Positions 6,917-14,797 of a stretch of 26,455 bases of DNA are shown one piece after another (position 1 is the stretch's first letter; each line of letters opens with the position of its first letter). The translations under genes and the position numbers were made by a program. The notes under the pieces were generated by a model. That model did not search any database and was not told the origin of the DNA. It saw only the letters and a program-made list of their open reading frames with translations. The DNA is from a virus, in the IMG/VR virus record IMGVR_UViG_3300042861_001224, positions 1-26,455 of that record; one strand, 5' to 3'.

Positions 6917-7318
6917 TTAATCGAATAAGTCCATCTGCGTGCCGGTATCGGCCATGCTGCGAATGTTGGTAATTTGTCGGCTGCTGAGGTTGTACACGCG
7001 CGCTTGCTGGGCAATGCTTTCGCGATAGGCATTGATGATGATGGCGTGATTGCGATGCACGGCCAGCAGCTTGTCGGCTTTGGGGCAGGTAAAACGGTTG
7101 CTGGCGTCCAGGTGTGGCGCTAACGTCACGCGCAGGCGGGCCAGCTCGTCTGGATTGAGTCCGAGGGTTTTGGATTTGCGTTGAGGTAGATGGATATTGA
7201 CGCCGCCGTGATCGCGCAGCCACTCTTGAGCGCGGGCAAAACCTAGCGCTTTGACCACCGCCCGCAGGACGGGCGGCAGGGTGGCTAACAGTTCGGGGGC
7301 GACGTCGGGAAAGTCCAT
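6917..7318 (-). CDS. mor: Mor/C-family transcription activator
   Basis: The 133-residue protein resembles Mu Mor and C, dimeric activators that switch on middle or late phage transcription. It has the N-terminal helical dimerisation part (ELLATLPPVLRAVVKALGFARAQEWLRDHGG), the connecting strand NIHLPQR (residues 41-47) and a C-terminal helix-turn-helix (about 90-123: IINAYRESIAQQARVYNLSSRQITNI). It is the last early gene and starts 2 bases after the GemA stop, as in Mu-like phages. The ribosome site is weak, suggesting reinitiation. No second Mor/C protein is seen in the window, so it may do both jobs; likely targets are the shared palindromes near 6656 and 17798. Confidence 0.85.
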   Translation of the reverse strand: MDFPDVAPELLATLPPVLRAVVKALGFARAQEWLRDHGGVNIHLPQRKSKTLGLNPDELARLRVTLAPHLDASNRFTCPKADKLLAVHRNHAIIINAYRESIAQQARVYNLSSRQITNIRSMADTGTQMDLFD

Positions 7319-7320
7319 TT

Positions 7321-7785
7321 TTATCGTGCCATCCAGGCTTTAAGTGCTTCGATAATCGCCTGACCTTCTTCAGTGGTCAGGCTGTCCAGGTCGGGGACGT
7401 TATGCGCGGTTTGACGGGCACAAAACGCCAGCAAAGCCTGACGGGTAGCGTTGTTGACTTTACCCGCCTGACCCAGCTTGCCCCACAGTTTAACGATGTG
7501 GCCGATTTGTGGCGATACGACTTTTGGACGGCTTGACGCGCCATTGTTGGCTGTGCTTTGGTGAGTTTTCCGCCGTTGCCAGCCGCGCAACGCATAATCG
7601 GCTAGCACGTTTGACAACTGCGGCATATTGAGGGTTTTGGCGCTAACCCGGCCATTTTGCTCAATCGCACCATGCCGCACCAATAGCATCCGGTGCATGT
7701 CATCATCCCAGCCGGGCAGGTGTTTCTCTGCCCAGCTTTTAGCAATGCCGACCTGCTGCAGGTAGTGTTTGACCAGGTCGCTCAT
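7321..7785 (-). CDS. gemA: GemA/gp16-like protein
   Basis: The 154-residue protein matches the phage Mu gp16 (GemA) family: DDMHRMLLVRHG in the first half, then the basic linker, then IGHIVKLWGKLGQAGKVNNATRQALLAFCARQT and a C-terminal IIEALKAWMAR. In Mu GemA modulates host gene expression and DNA topology; the mechanism is not well settled. It sits just before mor, its usual place, and overlaps the upstream small gene by ATGA. Confidence 0.88.
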   Translation of the reverse strand: MSDLVKHYLQQVGIAKSWAEKHLPGWDDDMHRMLLVRHGAIEQNGRVSAKTLNMPQLSNVLADYALRGWQRRKTHQSTANNGASSRPKVVSPQIGHIVKLWGKLGQAGKVNNATRQALLAFCARQTAHNVPDLDSLTTEEGQAIIEALKAWMAR

Positions 7786-7973
7786 GATCCAAACTCATCA
7801 TGCAACTCGGCGTCCAACTCATCGGCCTCGTTTTCGTAACGGGCCGCCAGGCGCATGTCCTCGTCGTAGGCTAGGCGGCTGTCTGATCTTAGGGCTGACT
7901 CGCGGACATTGCGGGCGCGTTCTCGCAATTCTCTAACCCGCTCTTGTTGTGCGGCACGTTCTATAGTCGTCAT
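7782..7973 (-). CDS. Small charged helical protein, hypothetical
   Basis: This 63-residue protein is rich in Arg, Glu, Asp and Ala (ERVRELRERARNVRESALRSDSRLAYDEDMRLAARYENEADELDAEL) and is probably one long helix or coiled coil. It lies between gam and gemA, overlapping gam by TGATG and gemA by ATGA. ATG at 7973 has GGAGG 7 bases upstream. No function is recognised; the context says early lytic expression. Confidence 0.7.
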   Translation of the reverse strand: MTTIERAAQQERVRELRERARNVRESALRSDSRLAYDEDMRLAARYENEADELDAELHDEFGS

Positions 7974-8482
7974 CACACCACCTCCTGTTCAAACGGGACG
8001 ACGGCGAAATCTTCCAGGCCGCTGTTGATAGTGATGCCTACAATGCCGGATACGGCTTTAGGATCGGCCAAAATAGCTTCTTTGTTGATTTCATCCTTAC
8101 TGCGGATAAATCGACTCAGTCCCAAGTTGCGCAATGTTTCGATAACCTTATCCGCTGCACGGATGCCCACACTATTGGGACGTATCCGCCAGGACACTTC
8201 GCCTGTAATCAGGTTGGCGGTTTTGCTGCCGTTTTTGCACAGCTCGCCGCGGTTTGCTTCACACCAGGTTTGAATGCCGTTTACCAGCGTTTCACAGCGG
8301 GTTTTAAGCGATTCGATTTCAGTTTTGCGGGCGCTGGTGATTTCAGCAATCGCATCGTTCATCTCGGTTTCGATGCGCGTTAAGTGGCGCTGCACGTCAC
8401 CCAGGATGCGGATGGCTTCCATGGTTTCGTCTTTGGTCTGGCAGCTATACGCCGCTGCCGGGGCTTTATGTTTCTTGGCCAT
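7973..8482 (-). CDS. gam: Mu Gam-like DNA-end-protecting protein
   Basis: The 169-residue product matches Mu Gam (174 residues), a dimeric Ku-like protein that binds double-stranded ends and blocks host exonucleases. Visible marks are the long central coiled coil (residues ~25-85, IEMEMNDAIAEITSARKTEIESLKTR-like), NLITGEVSWRIRPNSV around 103-118, and the C-terminal IRSKDEINKEAILADPKAV. AGGAG lies 5 bases before the ATG. It is followed at once by the small gene and gemA, a normal Mu early order. A REPIN-like element separates it from the gene upstream. Confidence 0.92.
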   Translation of the reverse strand: MAKKHKAPAAAYSCQTKDETMEAIRILGDVQRHLTRIETEMNDAIAEITSARKTEIESLKTRCETLVNGIQTWCEANRGELCKNGSKTANLITGEVSWRIRPNSVGIRAADKVIETLRNLGLSRFIRSKDEINKEAILADPKAVSGIVGITINSGLEDFAVVPFEQEVV

Positions 8483-8504
8483 GTTGGCTCCTGTGTTGGT
8501 TTTT

Positions 8505-8559
8505 GTAGGGTACGCATGGCGTACCTTTAGGCTTGTCCGGTACGCGATGCGTACCCTAC
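8505..8559. repeat. REPIN-like inverted pair of GTAGGGTACGC elements
   Basis: Two 21-base arms (8505-8525 and 8539-8559) form an inverted repeat with a single mismatch around a 13-base spacer. Each arm is itself palindromic around GGTACGC/GCGTACC. The outer 13 bases, GTAGGGTACGCAT and ATGCGTACCCTAC, are exact complements. This is the form of a REP doublet mobilised by RAYT-type transposases. Its right arm supplies the final Ser codon and TAG stop of the 184-residue gene. Confidence 0.8.
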
Positions 8560-9110
8560 GAGGTGTCAGGCGGCTTCAATGGGTCTTTCCATCCCGCAGG
8601 TGGCTTGGACTTGGTTTTCTTCTGCGCGGTATCCACCAAGTCCGCCATCGACACCGGCGCGCCGCCGACATTGCTGCGGTTGCGGGCCTGCTCGATCTTG
8701 TCTTGTTCCTGCTTGCGTGCTGCTGCCTCGCCGCGACCGGCGATCATGCTCAGCAGATAGCCGTTGCTTTTTAATGGCAGCACTAAAGTTTCCGGGCGGT
8801 TGACGACCAGCTTCATCATTTCCGCTTCCCAGATCCCTTGGGGCGCTGAGTAGGCGATGCCGTTGCGTTTGATCTGCGCGGCTTTAATCAGCGGCATCAA
8901 CTCCTTAGTCAATGCCAGTCGGCGGCTCCAGCGCAGCTCTTGTTTGGTGGGTTTAAACAGCTCCAGATAACGCAACAGCGCACCCACCAACCCAACCGGC
9001 AAATCACTCAGCAGCGCAGTCCATTCGTTGCCCGCCAGCATTTCCATCGCCTGCACTACGTCGATGTCTTTGGCGCAATACGGGCAAGGGATGGTGCAAG
9101 CGTTGCTCAC
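8556..9110 (-). CDS. Mu-like early protein with N-terminal CPYC motif, hypothetical
   Basis: The 184-residue protein starts at a GTG whose bases overlap the previous stop (GTGA). It has a CPYC pair near residue 9, suggesting half of a metal site. A helical region follows: NEWTALLSDLPVGLVGALLRYLELFKP (residues ~25-50), LTKELMPLIKAAQIKRNGIAYSAP, then a segment on which a DNA-binding role can be imagined (WEAEMMKLVVNRP). The C-terminus is polar and basic (QKKTKSKPPAGWKD). It is not recognised as a named family. The last codon and stop lie in the REPIN, so the C-terminus may be altered by that insertion. Confidence 0.7.
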   Translation of the reverse strand: MSNACTIPCPYCAKDIDVVQAMEMLAGNEWTALLSDLPVGLVGALLRYLELFKPTKQELRWSRRLALTKELMPLIKAAQIKRNGIAYSAPQGIWEAEMMKLVVNRPETLVLPLKSNGYLLSMIAGRGEAAARKQEQDKIEQARNRSNVGGAPVSMADLVDTAQKKTKSKPPAGWKDPLKPPDTS

Positions 9111-9349
9111 AGACGGCACTCCAAACCGGCGACATGCACTAACGGCACATGGGTTAACTGATACGCCACCATGGCCAGACCTACGCACGCAACCAGTAGC
9201 GCGATACGAGTCCCCACCAGCTCCCAGGTCAACCGGTCGATTTCGTTGTACTGCTGTTCGATCAATTTGCCATTGCCGTCCAGGCGGGTCGACAGGTCAT
9301 TGATACGGTGGGTTTTTAAGGTATCGATAATGCGTTCAACTGTTTTCAT
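9107..9349 (-). CDS. Small membrane protein, hypothetical
   Basis: This ~80-residue protein has an N-terminal amphipathic helix (KTVERIIDTLKTHRINDLSTRLDGNGKLIEQQYNEIDRL) and one transmembrane segment (ELVGTRIALLVACVGLAMVAYQL). Such small coiled-coil and membrane proteins are frequent in phage early regions, but no function can be named. Two adjacent ATGs overlap the upstream stop; 9349 gives GGAG at 7 bases and 9352 is an alternative. Confidence 0.6.
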   Translation of the reverse strand: MKTVERIIDTLKTHRINDLSTRLDGNGKLIEQQYNEIDRLTWELVGTRIALLVACVGLAMVAYQLTHVPLVHVAGLECRL

Positions 9350-9540
9350 CATTCGTCTCCATCACGGATGGCCCAATCGGAGGCCACGCGGGTTTTTGTG
9401 GTTACAGGCTTTGTCATCCGGGCCAATATTTTTTTTATCTGCCTTTGGTCGCGTTGCGGCTGCGGGGCGTAATCCCCGCGCAAAAACGGCCCGACCAGCG
9501 GCGATAAGGTTTTAACGGGTTTGTTGCGGCTGTATCGCAT
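9349..9540 (-). CDS. Small basic protein, hypothetical
   Basis: The 63-residue product is basic and proline-containing (RYSRNKPVKTLSPLVGPFLRGDYAPQPQRDQRQIKKILARM) with an acidic last few residues. ATG at 9540 is chosen because it is preceded by GAGGCGGCC and begins 7 bases after the upstream stop; the frame is open further but would overlap that gene heavily. No family is recognised. Confidence 0.6.
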   Translation of the reverse strand: MRYSRNKPVKTLSPLVGPFLRGDYAPQPQRDQRQIKKILARMTKPVTTKTRVASDWAIRDGDE

Positions 9541-9547
9541 GGCCGCC

Positions 9548-9748
9548 TCAATGCCGTAGGGCAGACGTGTTGATGATCGAAACCGCTTTATCCACGCCAT
9601 GCGCGGCCAGATACTCATTCAATGTGTCAATCAAAAAAGAGCCCATGGCATAAGCCACGGTTTTGTCATCACTGGGGTGGCGCATGTCGTGGGCTTTAAC
9701 CACCACGCCCTTGCCGTTGTCTTCGATGCTGATTAAAAAGGTGCTCAT
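9548..9748 (-). CDS. Small early protein, hypothetical
   Basis: The 66-residue protein (start overlapping the previous stop as ATGA) has a beta-hairpin-like first part (FLISIEDNGKGVVVKAHDMRH) and a helix (TVAYAMGSFLIDTLNEYLAAHG). It is not recognised. Position between B and gam places it among non-essential early genes that tend to vary between Mu-like phages. Confidence 0.65.
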   Translation of the reverse strand: MSTFLISIEDNGKGVVVKAHDMRHPSDDKTVAYAMGSFLIDTLNEYLAAHGVDKAVSIINTSALRH

Positions 9749-9966
9749 AGTGCTGTCTCCAGTTCGGGTCCGGCGGGCATCTCTGCCCAGTGGGTGACTG
9801 CGCCGTAGGGGTGTTGGTCGCCCATCACGTCATAAAAATTATGCTGATTGAAATAACCCAGCCAGACCGGCTCATTTAGCGTGGGGTGGTACAGCAGTAC
9901 CGTCATTTCGTCGTCGGGTAACGACTCGTTGACGTCTAGCCATTCAATGCCTTCCATTACGATCAT
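9745..9966 (-). CDS. DUF551-like small protein
   Basis: The 73-residue product shows the DUF551 pattern: WLDVNESLPDDEMTVLLYHP, a WLGYF strand, then VTHWAEMPAGP near the C-terminus. DUF551 proteins are small phage- and prophage-associated proteins of unknown function. The start has AGGGGG 6 bases upstream and lies 9 bases after the B stop; the stop overlaps the next start. Confidence 0.75.
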   Translation of the reverse strand: MIVMEGIEWLDVNESLPDDEMTVLLYHPTLNEPVWLGYFNQHNFYDVMGDQHPYGAVTHWAEMPAGPELETAL

Positions 9967-9975
9967 GGCAGCCCC

Positions 9976-10914
9976 CTACGCAATGGATTGCAGGCACAAC
10001 GCCTGTTTGGCCACAGCATCCACCAGCGCCACTGTCAACTCGCGGCCGTTTCTAAACTGGGTAATCGCCGCAACCAATCCCTCGATCAACATCCGCGCGC
10101 TGCCCTTGCTGTAGGCATGCAACCTGGCTTTGACGTCATCGCTAATTTCCTCTTCACCAAACGCTGCCTGCACGAGTGCGGCGGCGTCGTCTTTGGTGAT
10201 GGCTTTAACCGTTTCCGGCCAAAAGCCGGTGCGGCTGCGGATCTGGTCAAACTGGCCTCGCTCGGGGCGTATCAGGCCGGTTAACTGTTCGGTGCCGCAA
10301 AGCACAATGCCAATGTTGGCTAAGTCGCGCAGGCGGCGCAGGGTGTGTAAAACGTGCGGTGTCAGCGTGTCCGCTTCATCAACAATCAACAGGCTGTCGG
10401 TGTTGCGCAAGCTATCGACGATGGACCTAAACTTGTCATCAATACTGCCCTTACCTTCGTAACCCGCCACGGTGCGCGCCAATAGTTTGATGAGGCTTTG
10501 CACAGTCATGGTGGGCGTGGCTTCTACCAAATAGGTGTTGGGCGTGGTGCGTTGGTAATGTTTGGCTGCAAAGGTTTTTCCGGTGCCGACATACGCCGAC
10601 ACCACCGCAAAATTCCGATAGCGCCGCGCCATTTGAAAGGCTGTATTCGCCAGGCGAAAAACGCTGGTTTCCACTGGCGCCACCACATCAGCGGCGGTAT
10701 CGTCGGCGTGCTTCATGGCGCTGGCGATTTTGACTAACAACACGCCAGGGGGTGTGGCATACGTGCCGCCGAGGATTTGACTCAGGCTGGCCGGTGATAT
10801 GCGCGCCAACCGAGCCAGCGCGGCTTGTTTGTAATTGCGTTCGGTCATCCAGATCTTGATCTCATCGACCAACTGGATGTCCTCCGGGGTGTAATGTTCT
10901 GGGTAGGTGCTCAC
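9976..10914 (-). CDS. B: Mu B-like AAA+ ATPase, transposition target selector
   Basis: The 312-residue protein equals Mu B in length. It starts at a GTG with GAGG 5 bases upstream, immediately after the A stop. The N-terminal helix-turn-helix (about residues 26-50, KQAALARLARISPASLSQIL) is followed by an AAA+ core with Walker A VGTGKT (109-114) and Walker B LLIVDEAD (175-182), then the C-terminal domain. Mu B forms ATP-dependent filaments on target DNA, recruits the A transpososome and gives target immunity. All core motifs are present, so the protein should be active. Confidence 0.95.
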   Translation of the reverse strand: MSTYPEHYTPEDIQLVDEIKIWMTERNYKQAALARLARISPASLSQILGGTYATPPGVLLVKIASAMKHADDTAADVVAPVETSVFRLANTAFQMARRYRNFAVVSAYVGTGKTFAAKHYQRTTPNTYLVEATPTMTVQSLIKLLARTVAGYEGKGSIDDKFRSIVDSLRNTDSLLIVDEADTLTPHVLHTLRRLRDLANIGIVLCGTEQLTGLIRPERGQFDQIRSRTGFWPETVKAITKDDAAALVQAAFGEEEISDDVKARLHAYSKGSARMLIEGLVAAITQFRNGRELTVALVDAVAKQALCLQSIA

Positions 10915-10921
10915 GGGTTCC

Positions 10922-12601
10922 TCACTCAAAGTTAAAAATATCGATATCAATTTCGGGTTCTGGCAGCGTGGGTGTGCTGTCCAGCAGGGTTTGTGCATCG
11001 CTGGCGACGGCGTCGGCGTCGATCACTAAACCAGCACGGGCTTTTAGTTCGTCCAGCTTGCGTTGTTGGCGCTTGGTGGCGTCTTCCAATGCTTTGGCGC
11101 GGTTGTCTTCCATAAACGAGTCGCTGACGTTGCCTATTTTTTCCACCAATGTGGCTTCGCAAATAAACTCGCCTTTCAAAGTGCGAATATCGGCGGTTTT
11201 GTCATTCAGGATGTCAACTTCCACTAACACCGCTTGTCCGTTCCAGGCATGCAAATCAGTGTGCAAGTAACGCCGGTTGTTGATCTGCACAGCAGCTTTA
11301 CTGACAATCCGTTTCTCGCTGGGTCTGGCTATTTGCCGTGCCGAGGCATGCGGCTTGATCGGTTGCAGTTGCGACCACACTGACCAATGGGTTTGGGTCT
11401 TATCTTCCGGATGCTTATCGTGGTGGTATTCCTCCAACCAAACGTCATAAGCCGCCACAAACTCAGCCAATGACGGCGGCGTTAAACGACCGTTTTTGCA
11501 ATCGTTGGTGGTTTTGTTCAAAACCTCCGCCGCCATGTCGGTCCCGCAGTAAAACTCAGGACGCCAAAGCTTCAAGAAACGGTCTTTAACTGTCCTGTGA
11601 AAGCGCTCCACATGACCTTTACCACGTGGGTTATGCGGTATGGAATGAATCACTTCCTGCACACCAGCCCGCCGGTAATAACCGCCAAGCTCATCATCAG
11701 CCAGCTTATTTTTGTAACCGGAACCGTTATCCACATACAGGATCGGCGGCACATGGTCCCAGCGCTCGAAGATTTCCGCCCAGCCGATCATTACGTCATA
11801 ACTGCCTTCGTTGGCCATGATGCGATAGCCCACCAACACCCGGCTTTTCAGGTCAATCACATGCATGATTTCAGGCCGCCAAATGTCGCCAGTGACGGGG
11901 TGAGCCAGATACACGTCGGCCCGATAGCCATCCGCCATGTAAATATCACCCGGCAACAGGTTAGCCGTGCAACGGACCACATACTTGGCTTGGGTCTGCT
12001 TGTACAAATCCCGCCCAATCCGCGCCGGTGACATCTGTCCCAACGTGGCAGGCAACGCCCGCAGGTAATAGCGCACCTGATCAAACGAACAGCTATGCCC
12101 GTAACGGTTGACCAAGGCCCGATGCACCGCCGATATATCCGGCTTGCTGGGCTGGCTGTAGAGTTCCAGCGCCAAGCCTTCCCAGCCGCCTTCTTGCCGG
12201 ACTTTGCCTTTGTGCTGTTTGATCAAGCCATCCAGACCATGATCACGGTACGCCGCGATTTTTTCGAATACCGTGGTTCTGGATGGCATGGTTTTTTTAC
12301 CTACCGCGATAGCCTCCAAAAAGCCCAGCATTTTTGGGTCCAAGTCGCTGTCTTTGGCTCGTGCCATAAACAAATCCACCGCCGTCGTGAGGGAGCCGCG
12401 CACGCCTTTGATAGCATCGATTGCCCAAATCACTTGTTCCCAATTCAGCGCGTCTTGTTGCTTAGACTTGGCCGCTTTTTCAAACTCAGACTTCTGATGA
12501 AGGTTGAGTTGAATCACCTCGGCGCGTGTCGCGGCGCGCGGCAGCTGGCTATCACCCGGCGTTTTCATGACCGTGTTCCGTGGAAAGGGTTGCGCGGACA
12601 T
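10922..12601 (-). CDS. A: Mu A-like DDE transposase
   Basis: The 559-residue protein carries the DDE catalytic triad: Asp224 in MADGYRAD, Asp291 in YVDNGSGYKNK and Glu332 in GKGHVERFHRT. The D-D spacing of 67 is the same as in Mu A (D269, D336). Upstream are helix-turn-helix regions for end binding (residues ~50-190). Downstream is the Mu-type C-terminal beta-barrel (about 400-490) and a basic/acidic tail for contact with B and host ClpX. It is shorter than Mu A (663 residues), mainly at the N-terminus, so an Ibeta-like enhancer domain seems absent. ATG at 12601 lies 5 bases after the previous stop; a second ATG at codon 12 is possible. Confidence 0.95.
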   Translation of the reverse strand: MSAQPFPRNTVMKTPGDSQLPRAATRAEVIQLNLHQKSEFEKAAKSKQQDALNWEQVIWAIDAIKGVRGSLTTAVDLFMARAKDSDLDPKMLGFLEAIAVGKKTMPSRTTVFEKIAAYRDHGLDGLIKQHKGKVRQEGGWEGLALELYSQPSKPDISAVHRALVNRYGHSCSFDQVRYYLRALPATLGQMSPARIGRDLYKQTQAKYVVRCTANLLPGDIYMADGYRADVYLAHPVTGDIWRPEIMHVIDLKSRVLVGYRIMANEGSYDVMIGWAEIFERWDHVPPILYVDNGSGYKNKLADDELGGYYRRAGVQEVIHSIPHNPRGKGHVERFHRTVKDRFLKLWRPEFYCGTDMAAEVLNKTTNDCKNGRLTPPSLAEFVAAYDVWLEEYHHDKHPEDKTQTHWSVWSQLQPIKPHASARQIARPSEKRIVSKAAVQINNRRYLHTDLHAWNGQAVLVEVDILNDKTADIRTLKGEFICEATLVEKIGNVSDSFMEDNRAKALEDATKRQQRKLDELKARAGLVIDADAVASDAQTLLDSTPTLPEPEIDIDIFNFE

Positions 12602-12606
12602 GGCTG

Positions 12607-13035
12607 CTACCCATTAAGGCCGACGGTGCGTTGGCGAAGTAGCGCTTCACGATGCGCCAATGATTGACGCAAGTAATCAGCACGTATTTCCTGATGTCCA
12701 ATCACAGTTAGCCCATCCAAGATGAAGACATCAACACCATCGCTGGCGTATTCTGCGCACTCGTCATCGCTAATGAACAATAAAATACATTCACCAAAGA
12801 GCGCTGGATGCACCCATGTGGGATCAAAAGAGGCGGCTAAGCGACAGCCAATAACCAAATGCGCACGCTTACCAAGGCCAGTTGCTACCTTGCGCCAATC
12901 GACCTCGTTAAAGCGCTTTTCATGAGACGCTTTTTCGCGCTCTGACATGGCATCGCCGACGCACCCCACCAAATACGCCTCGATGATGCGCATATCGATG
13001 GACTCGTCACACACACCGCTAATCTGCCTATACAT
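12607..13035 (-). CDS. Early-region hypothetical protein
   Basis: This 142-residue product starts at an ATG with GGAGG 5 bases upstream that overlaps the DUF3102-like gene stop. It has a mixed alpha/beta look (HLVIGCRLAASFD, ECILLFISDDECAEYASDGVDVFILDGLTVIG), with alternating hydrophobic strands that could form a small Rossmann-like fold. No family is recognised. It is coupled between a DUF3102-like gene and the transposase gene, so it is expressed early. Confidence 0.65.
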   Translation of the reverse strand: MYRQISGVCDESIDMRIIEAYLVGCVGDAMSEREKASHEKRFNEVDWRKVATGLGKRAHLVIGCRLAASFDPTWVHPALFGECILLFISDDECAEYASDGVDVFILDGLTVIGHQEIRADYLRQSLAHREALLRQRTVGLNG

Positions 13036-14140
13036 CCTCGCCTCCTTTTTTATTGCTGCTACCTTTCTTACGGCCTGGCCCTGGACGTTCAGCCGAGCGC
13101 TCAATGTCGCGCTTGTTTTTGGCACGGGTAAAGTTAATGTCGATCATGGTTACACTGTCTTGCAAACGCGCCTTTTCGTCGTCTCGCAACAGGTAATTGG
13201 CATTGGTTTTGATTGGCAATAAATCGCCAAGATCGTCTTTAATACGGGCATACAGCAATTCGGCGCGCGCCAGTAAACCGCCCGCCGCAATGGCGATAGC
13301 ATGCAGTTGCAATTCGCGCTCTTGATGGCTGGTTTCGGAATCGTTGATCACTTCGCCGTAGATCACATCCAGCGCATCGACGTTGACGCGACTGGCATAC
13401 TCCAACGCCGCCGCTTCATGGCGTACTTCCACCGTGCGGGCGTTGTAGATACCCTCACCGGGTTGTTTGGCTTTGGTCAGGTTGTTGTGTTCGCGGCGCA
13501 GGGTTTCATGCTGTTGCCTCAGTATTTTGTACTCGGCTTCCTGTTGTCGGATGGTATCGCGCAAGTCCCGGACGCTCAGCGATTTCAGCTCGTTATCAGG
13601 ATCTTCCAACAGATCCTGAACTACCTCAGGATCGGCAGCAGCAAGCGCCCTGAGCTTTGTTTTGCTGAGCATAAATACTTGTTTGCGCTTTTCGGGATCA
13701 AGGCTGGTGTAAAATTTTGCGGTCAGCATCAAGTCAGACGCCGTTTGCTGCGTTACGCCATGCGCCTTCAGCAGTTTCAAAAACTCGCCGCGCTCACACT
13801 CGGCCTTGGCTTTCAGCATCAAATAGCCCGCTTCCAGCACTAACGCCGCCGCCGTGTTTTGTGCCGCCACCGCCCGCTCAACACAAGCCGCCACCGAACC
13901 CGCCAACGATATACCCAACCCAGCAGCAACCGACTCATCTGCAGAATCAAGCGACCCCGTTGAAAGTACGGAACGTTCCGTACTTTGGTTAATGGGCGAA
14001 ATGTCAGAACGTTCCGCACTTTGAATTATTGGCGTCATCGCCTGCATATCGGCATCGATATTGACCAGCTCACCGTCAATAAATGTGCGGACGGGGGGTA
14101 GTTCGTCGTCCATATCCAATTCAAAATCTATTTCAGACAT
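13028..14140 (-). CDS. DUF3102-like early protein with coiled coil
   Basis: The 370-residue protein has an acidic N-terminus, a 12-residue tandem repeat near residues 35-60 (QS[AT]ERS), and a DUF3102-like helical domain around 80-180 (AALVLEAGYLMLKAKAECERGEFLKLLKAHGV, then a helix-turn-helix-like QTASDLMLTAKFY). A coiled coil follows at ~210-245 (EAEYKILRQQHETLRREHNNL), and the C-terminus is highly basic (ERPGPGRKKGSSNKKGG). DUF3102 proteins occur in phages and plasmids and are thought to bind DNA. ATG at 14140 has GGAG at 6 bases and overlaps the previous stop; upstream in-frame ATGs lie inside that gene. Confidence 0.65.
   Translation of the reverse strand: MSEIDFELDMDDELPPVRTFIDGELVNIDADMQAMTPIIQSAERSDISPINQSTERSVLSTGSLDSADESVAAGLGISLAGSVAACVERAVAAQNTAAALVLEAGYLMLKAKAECERGEFLKLLKAHGVTQQTASDLMLTAKFYTSLDPEKRKQVFMLSKTKLRALAAADPEVVQDLLEDPDNELKSLSVRDLRDTIRQQEAEYKILRQQHETLRREHNNLTKAKQPGEGIYNARTVEVRHEAAALEYASRVNVDALDVIYGEVINDSETSHQERELQLHAIAIAAGGLLARAELLYARIKDDLGDLLPIKTNANYLLRDDEKARLQDSVTMIDINFTRAKNKRDIERSAERPGPGRKKGSSNKKGGEDV
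13963..13986. repeat. 24-bp perfect palindrome inside the DUF3102-like gene, with a degenerate second copy
   Basis: The half-site AAAGTACGGAAC is followed directly by its exact complement. A second copy centred at 14010/14011 keeps the right half at 11 of 12 positions (GTTCCGCACTTT) but has lost the left. The centres are 36 bases apart, matching a 12-residue protein repeat, so coding duplication explains the spacing; the perfect symmetry of one copy is not explained by that alone. Confidence 0.7.
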
Positions 14141-14510
14141 GACGAACTCCCGTGATGACAAATCCAACGTCGACACCAATTTCATACGCTGCCTTCAAGA
14201 ATTTAGCGGTCGGCGTGGTAGTGTTTAATTCCCACATCATGACTGCTCTCTTTGTTACGCCGATTTTTCTACCGAGCTTTGTCTGGCTATATCCAAGCCT
14301 GTTTCGCTCTTCTTTTAACCTGTTTCCGATTGATGAAATATCCCGGCGAGAACGCTTTTTTTCTTGCTGTGACGTTAACAACTTTGGCGATTCAAGAACC
14401 GTTGAGAGCATTTGTAATGCAGATACTGGTTGCACTTTGGCGACAGGCATCACTGTTATTCCGCCGATGTCAATGCCACGATCCTTAATTATGGTGTCAT
14501 TAATGTTCAT
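14133..14510 (-). CDS. XRE-family helix-turn-helix regulator
   Basis: The 125-residue protein has an N-terminal ~60-residue segment of unknown role and a C-terminal XRE/Cro-type helix-turn-helix (IGNRLKEERNRLGYSQTKLGRKIGVTKRAVMMWELNTTTPTAKFLKAA, about residues 62-110). It occupies the place of a Ner/Cro-like early regulator upstream of the transposase. AGGA lies 8 bases before the ATG at 14510; longer in-frame starts would overlap the preceding gene. The stop overlaps the DUF3102-like start. Confidence 0.8.
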   Translation of the reverse strand: MNINDTIIKDRGIDIGGITVMPVAKVQPVSALQMLSTVLESPKLLTSQQEKKRSRRDISSIGNRLKEERNRLGYSQTKLGRKIGVTKRAVMMWELNTTTPTAKFLKAAYEIGVDVGFVITGVRHV

Positions 14511-14544
14511 GTATAATTTCCTATGCAGTTGTGGTAATTGGGCG

Positions 14545-14733
14545 TTATTGCGCTTTTGGAACAGGCTTAACGCCCAATGCTTTGGCGGCTTTGAATGATT
14601 TCCCGCGTAACGCTGGGGAGCGACCATTGAGAATTCGATACACCAAGTCACGCGGGTATCCATTCTGGTCTGCCCATTGGCCTGGGCATTCGCCGTTATC
14701 GGTAAACTGTTGTTTTCGTTCAGCAGGGGTCAT
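14545..14733 (-). CDS. BcepMu gp16-family DNA-binding protein
   Basis: The 62-residue protein matches the small phage-associated family typified by BcepMu gp16: TPAERKQQFTDNG, then WADQNGYPRDLVYRILNGRSPALRGKSFKAAKALGVK. The pattern is a compact helix-turn-helix in which WADxNGYPxxLVYRxLNG forms the recognition part. It is the first early gene, divergent from the repressor, where a Ner/Cro-like role is usual. AAGGAG lies 6 bases upstream of the ATG. Confidence 0.8.
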   Translation of the reverse strand: MTPAERKQQFTDNGECPGQWADQNGYPRDLVYRILNGRSPALRGKSFKAAKALGVKPVPKAQ

Positions 14734-14763
14734 GTTTGGCTCCTTTTATTGATTTTGTGAAAT

Positions 14764-14797
14764 GGTATTTAAAATACCGTGATGTAATTAAAATACT
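14764..14797. promoter_or_regulatory. Two operator-like dyads between repressor and early operon
   Basis: GGTATTT-A-AAATACC (14764-14778) is a perfect 15-base odd palindrome. About 20 bases away (centre near 14791) a related imperfect dyad GTAATTAAAATAC repeats the TTAAAATAC half. One covers the expected early transcription start and the other the -10 box. Spacing of about two helical turns suits cooperative dimers of the CI-like repressor; identity of the binder is inferred. Confidence 0.65.

Noticed and set aside
6765-7223. 152-codon minus-strand frame overlapping mor
   Set aside because: It overlaps mor in another frame and is Arg/Gln/Ser-rich where it does so; only its last ~36 codons outside mor are listed, at low confidence.
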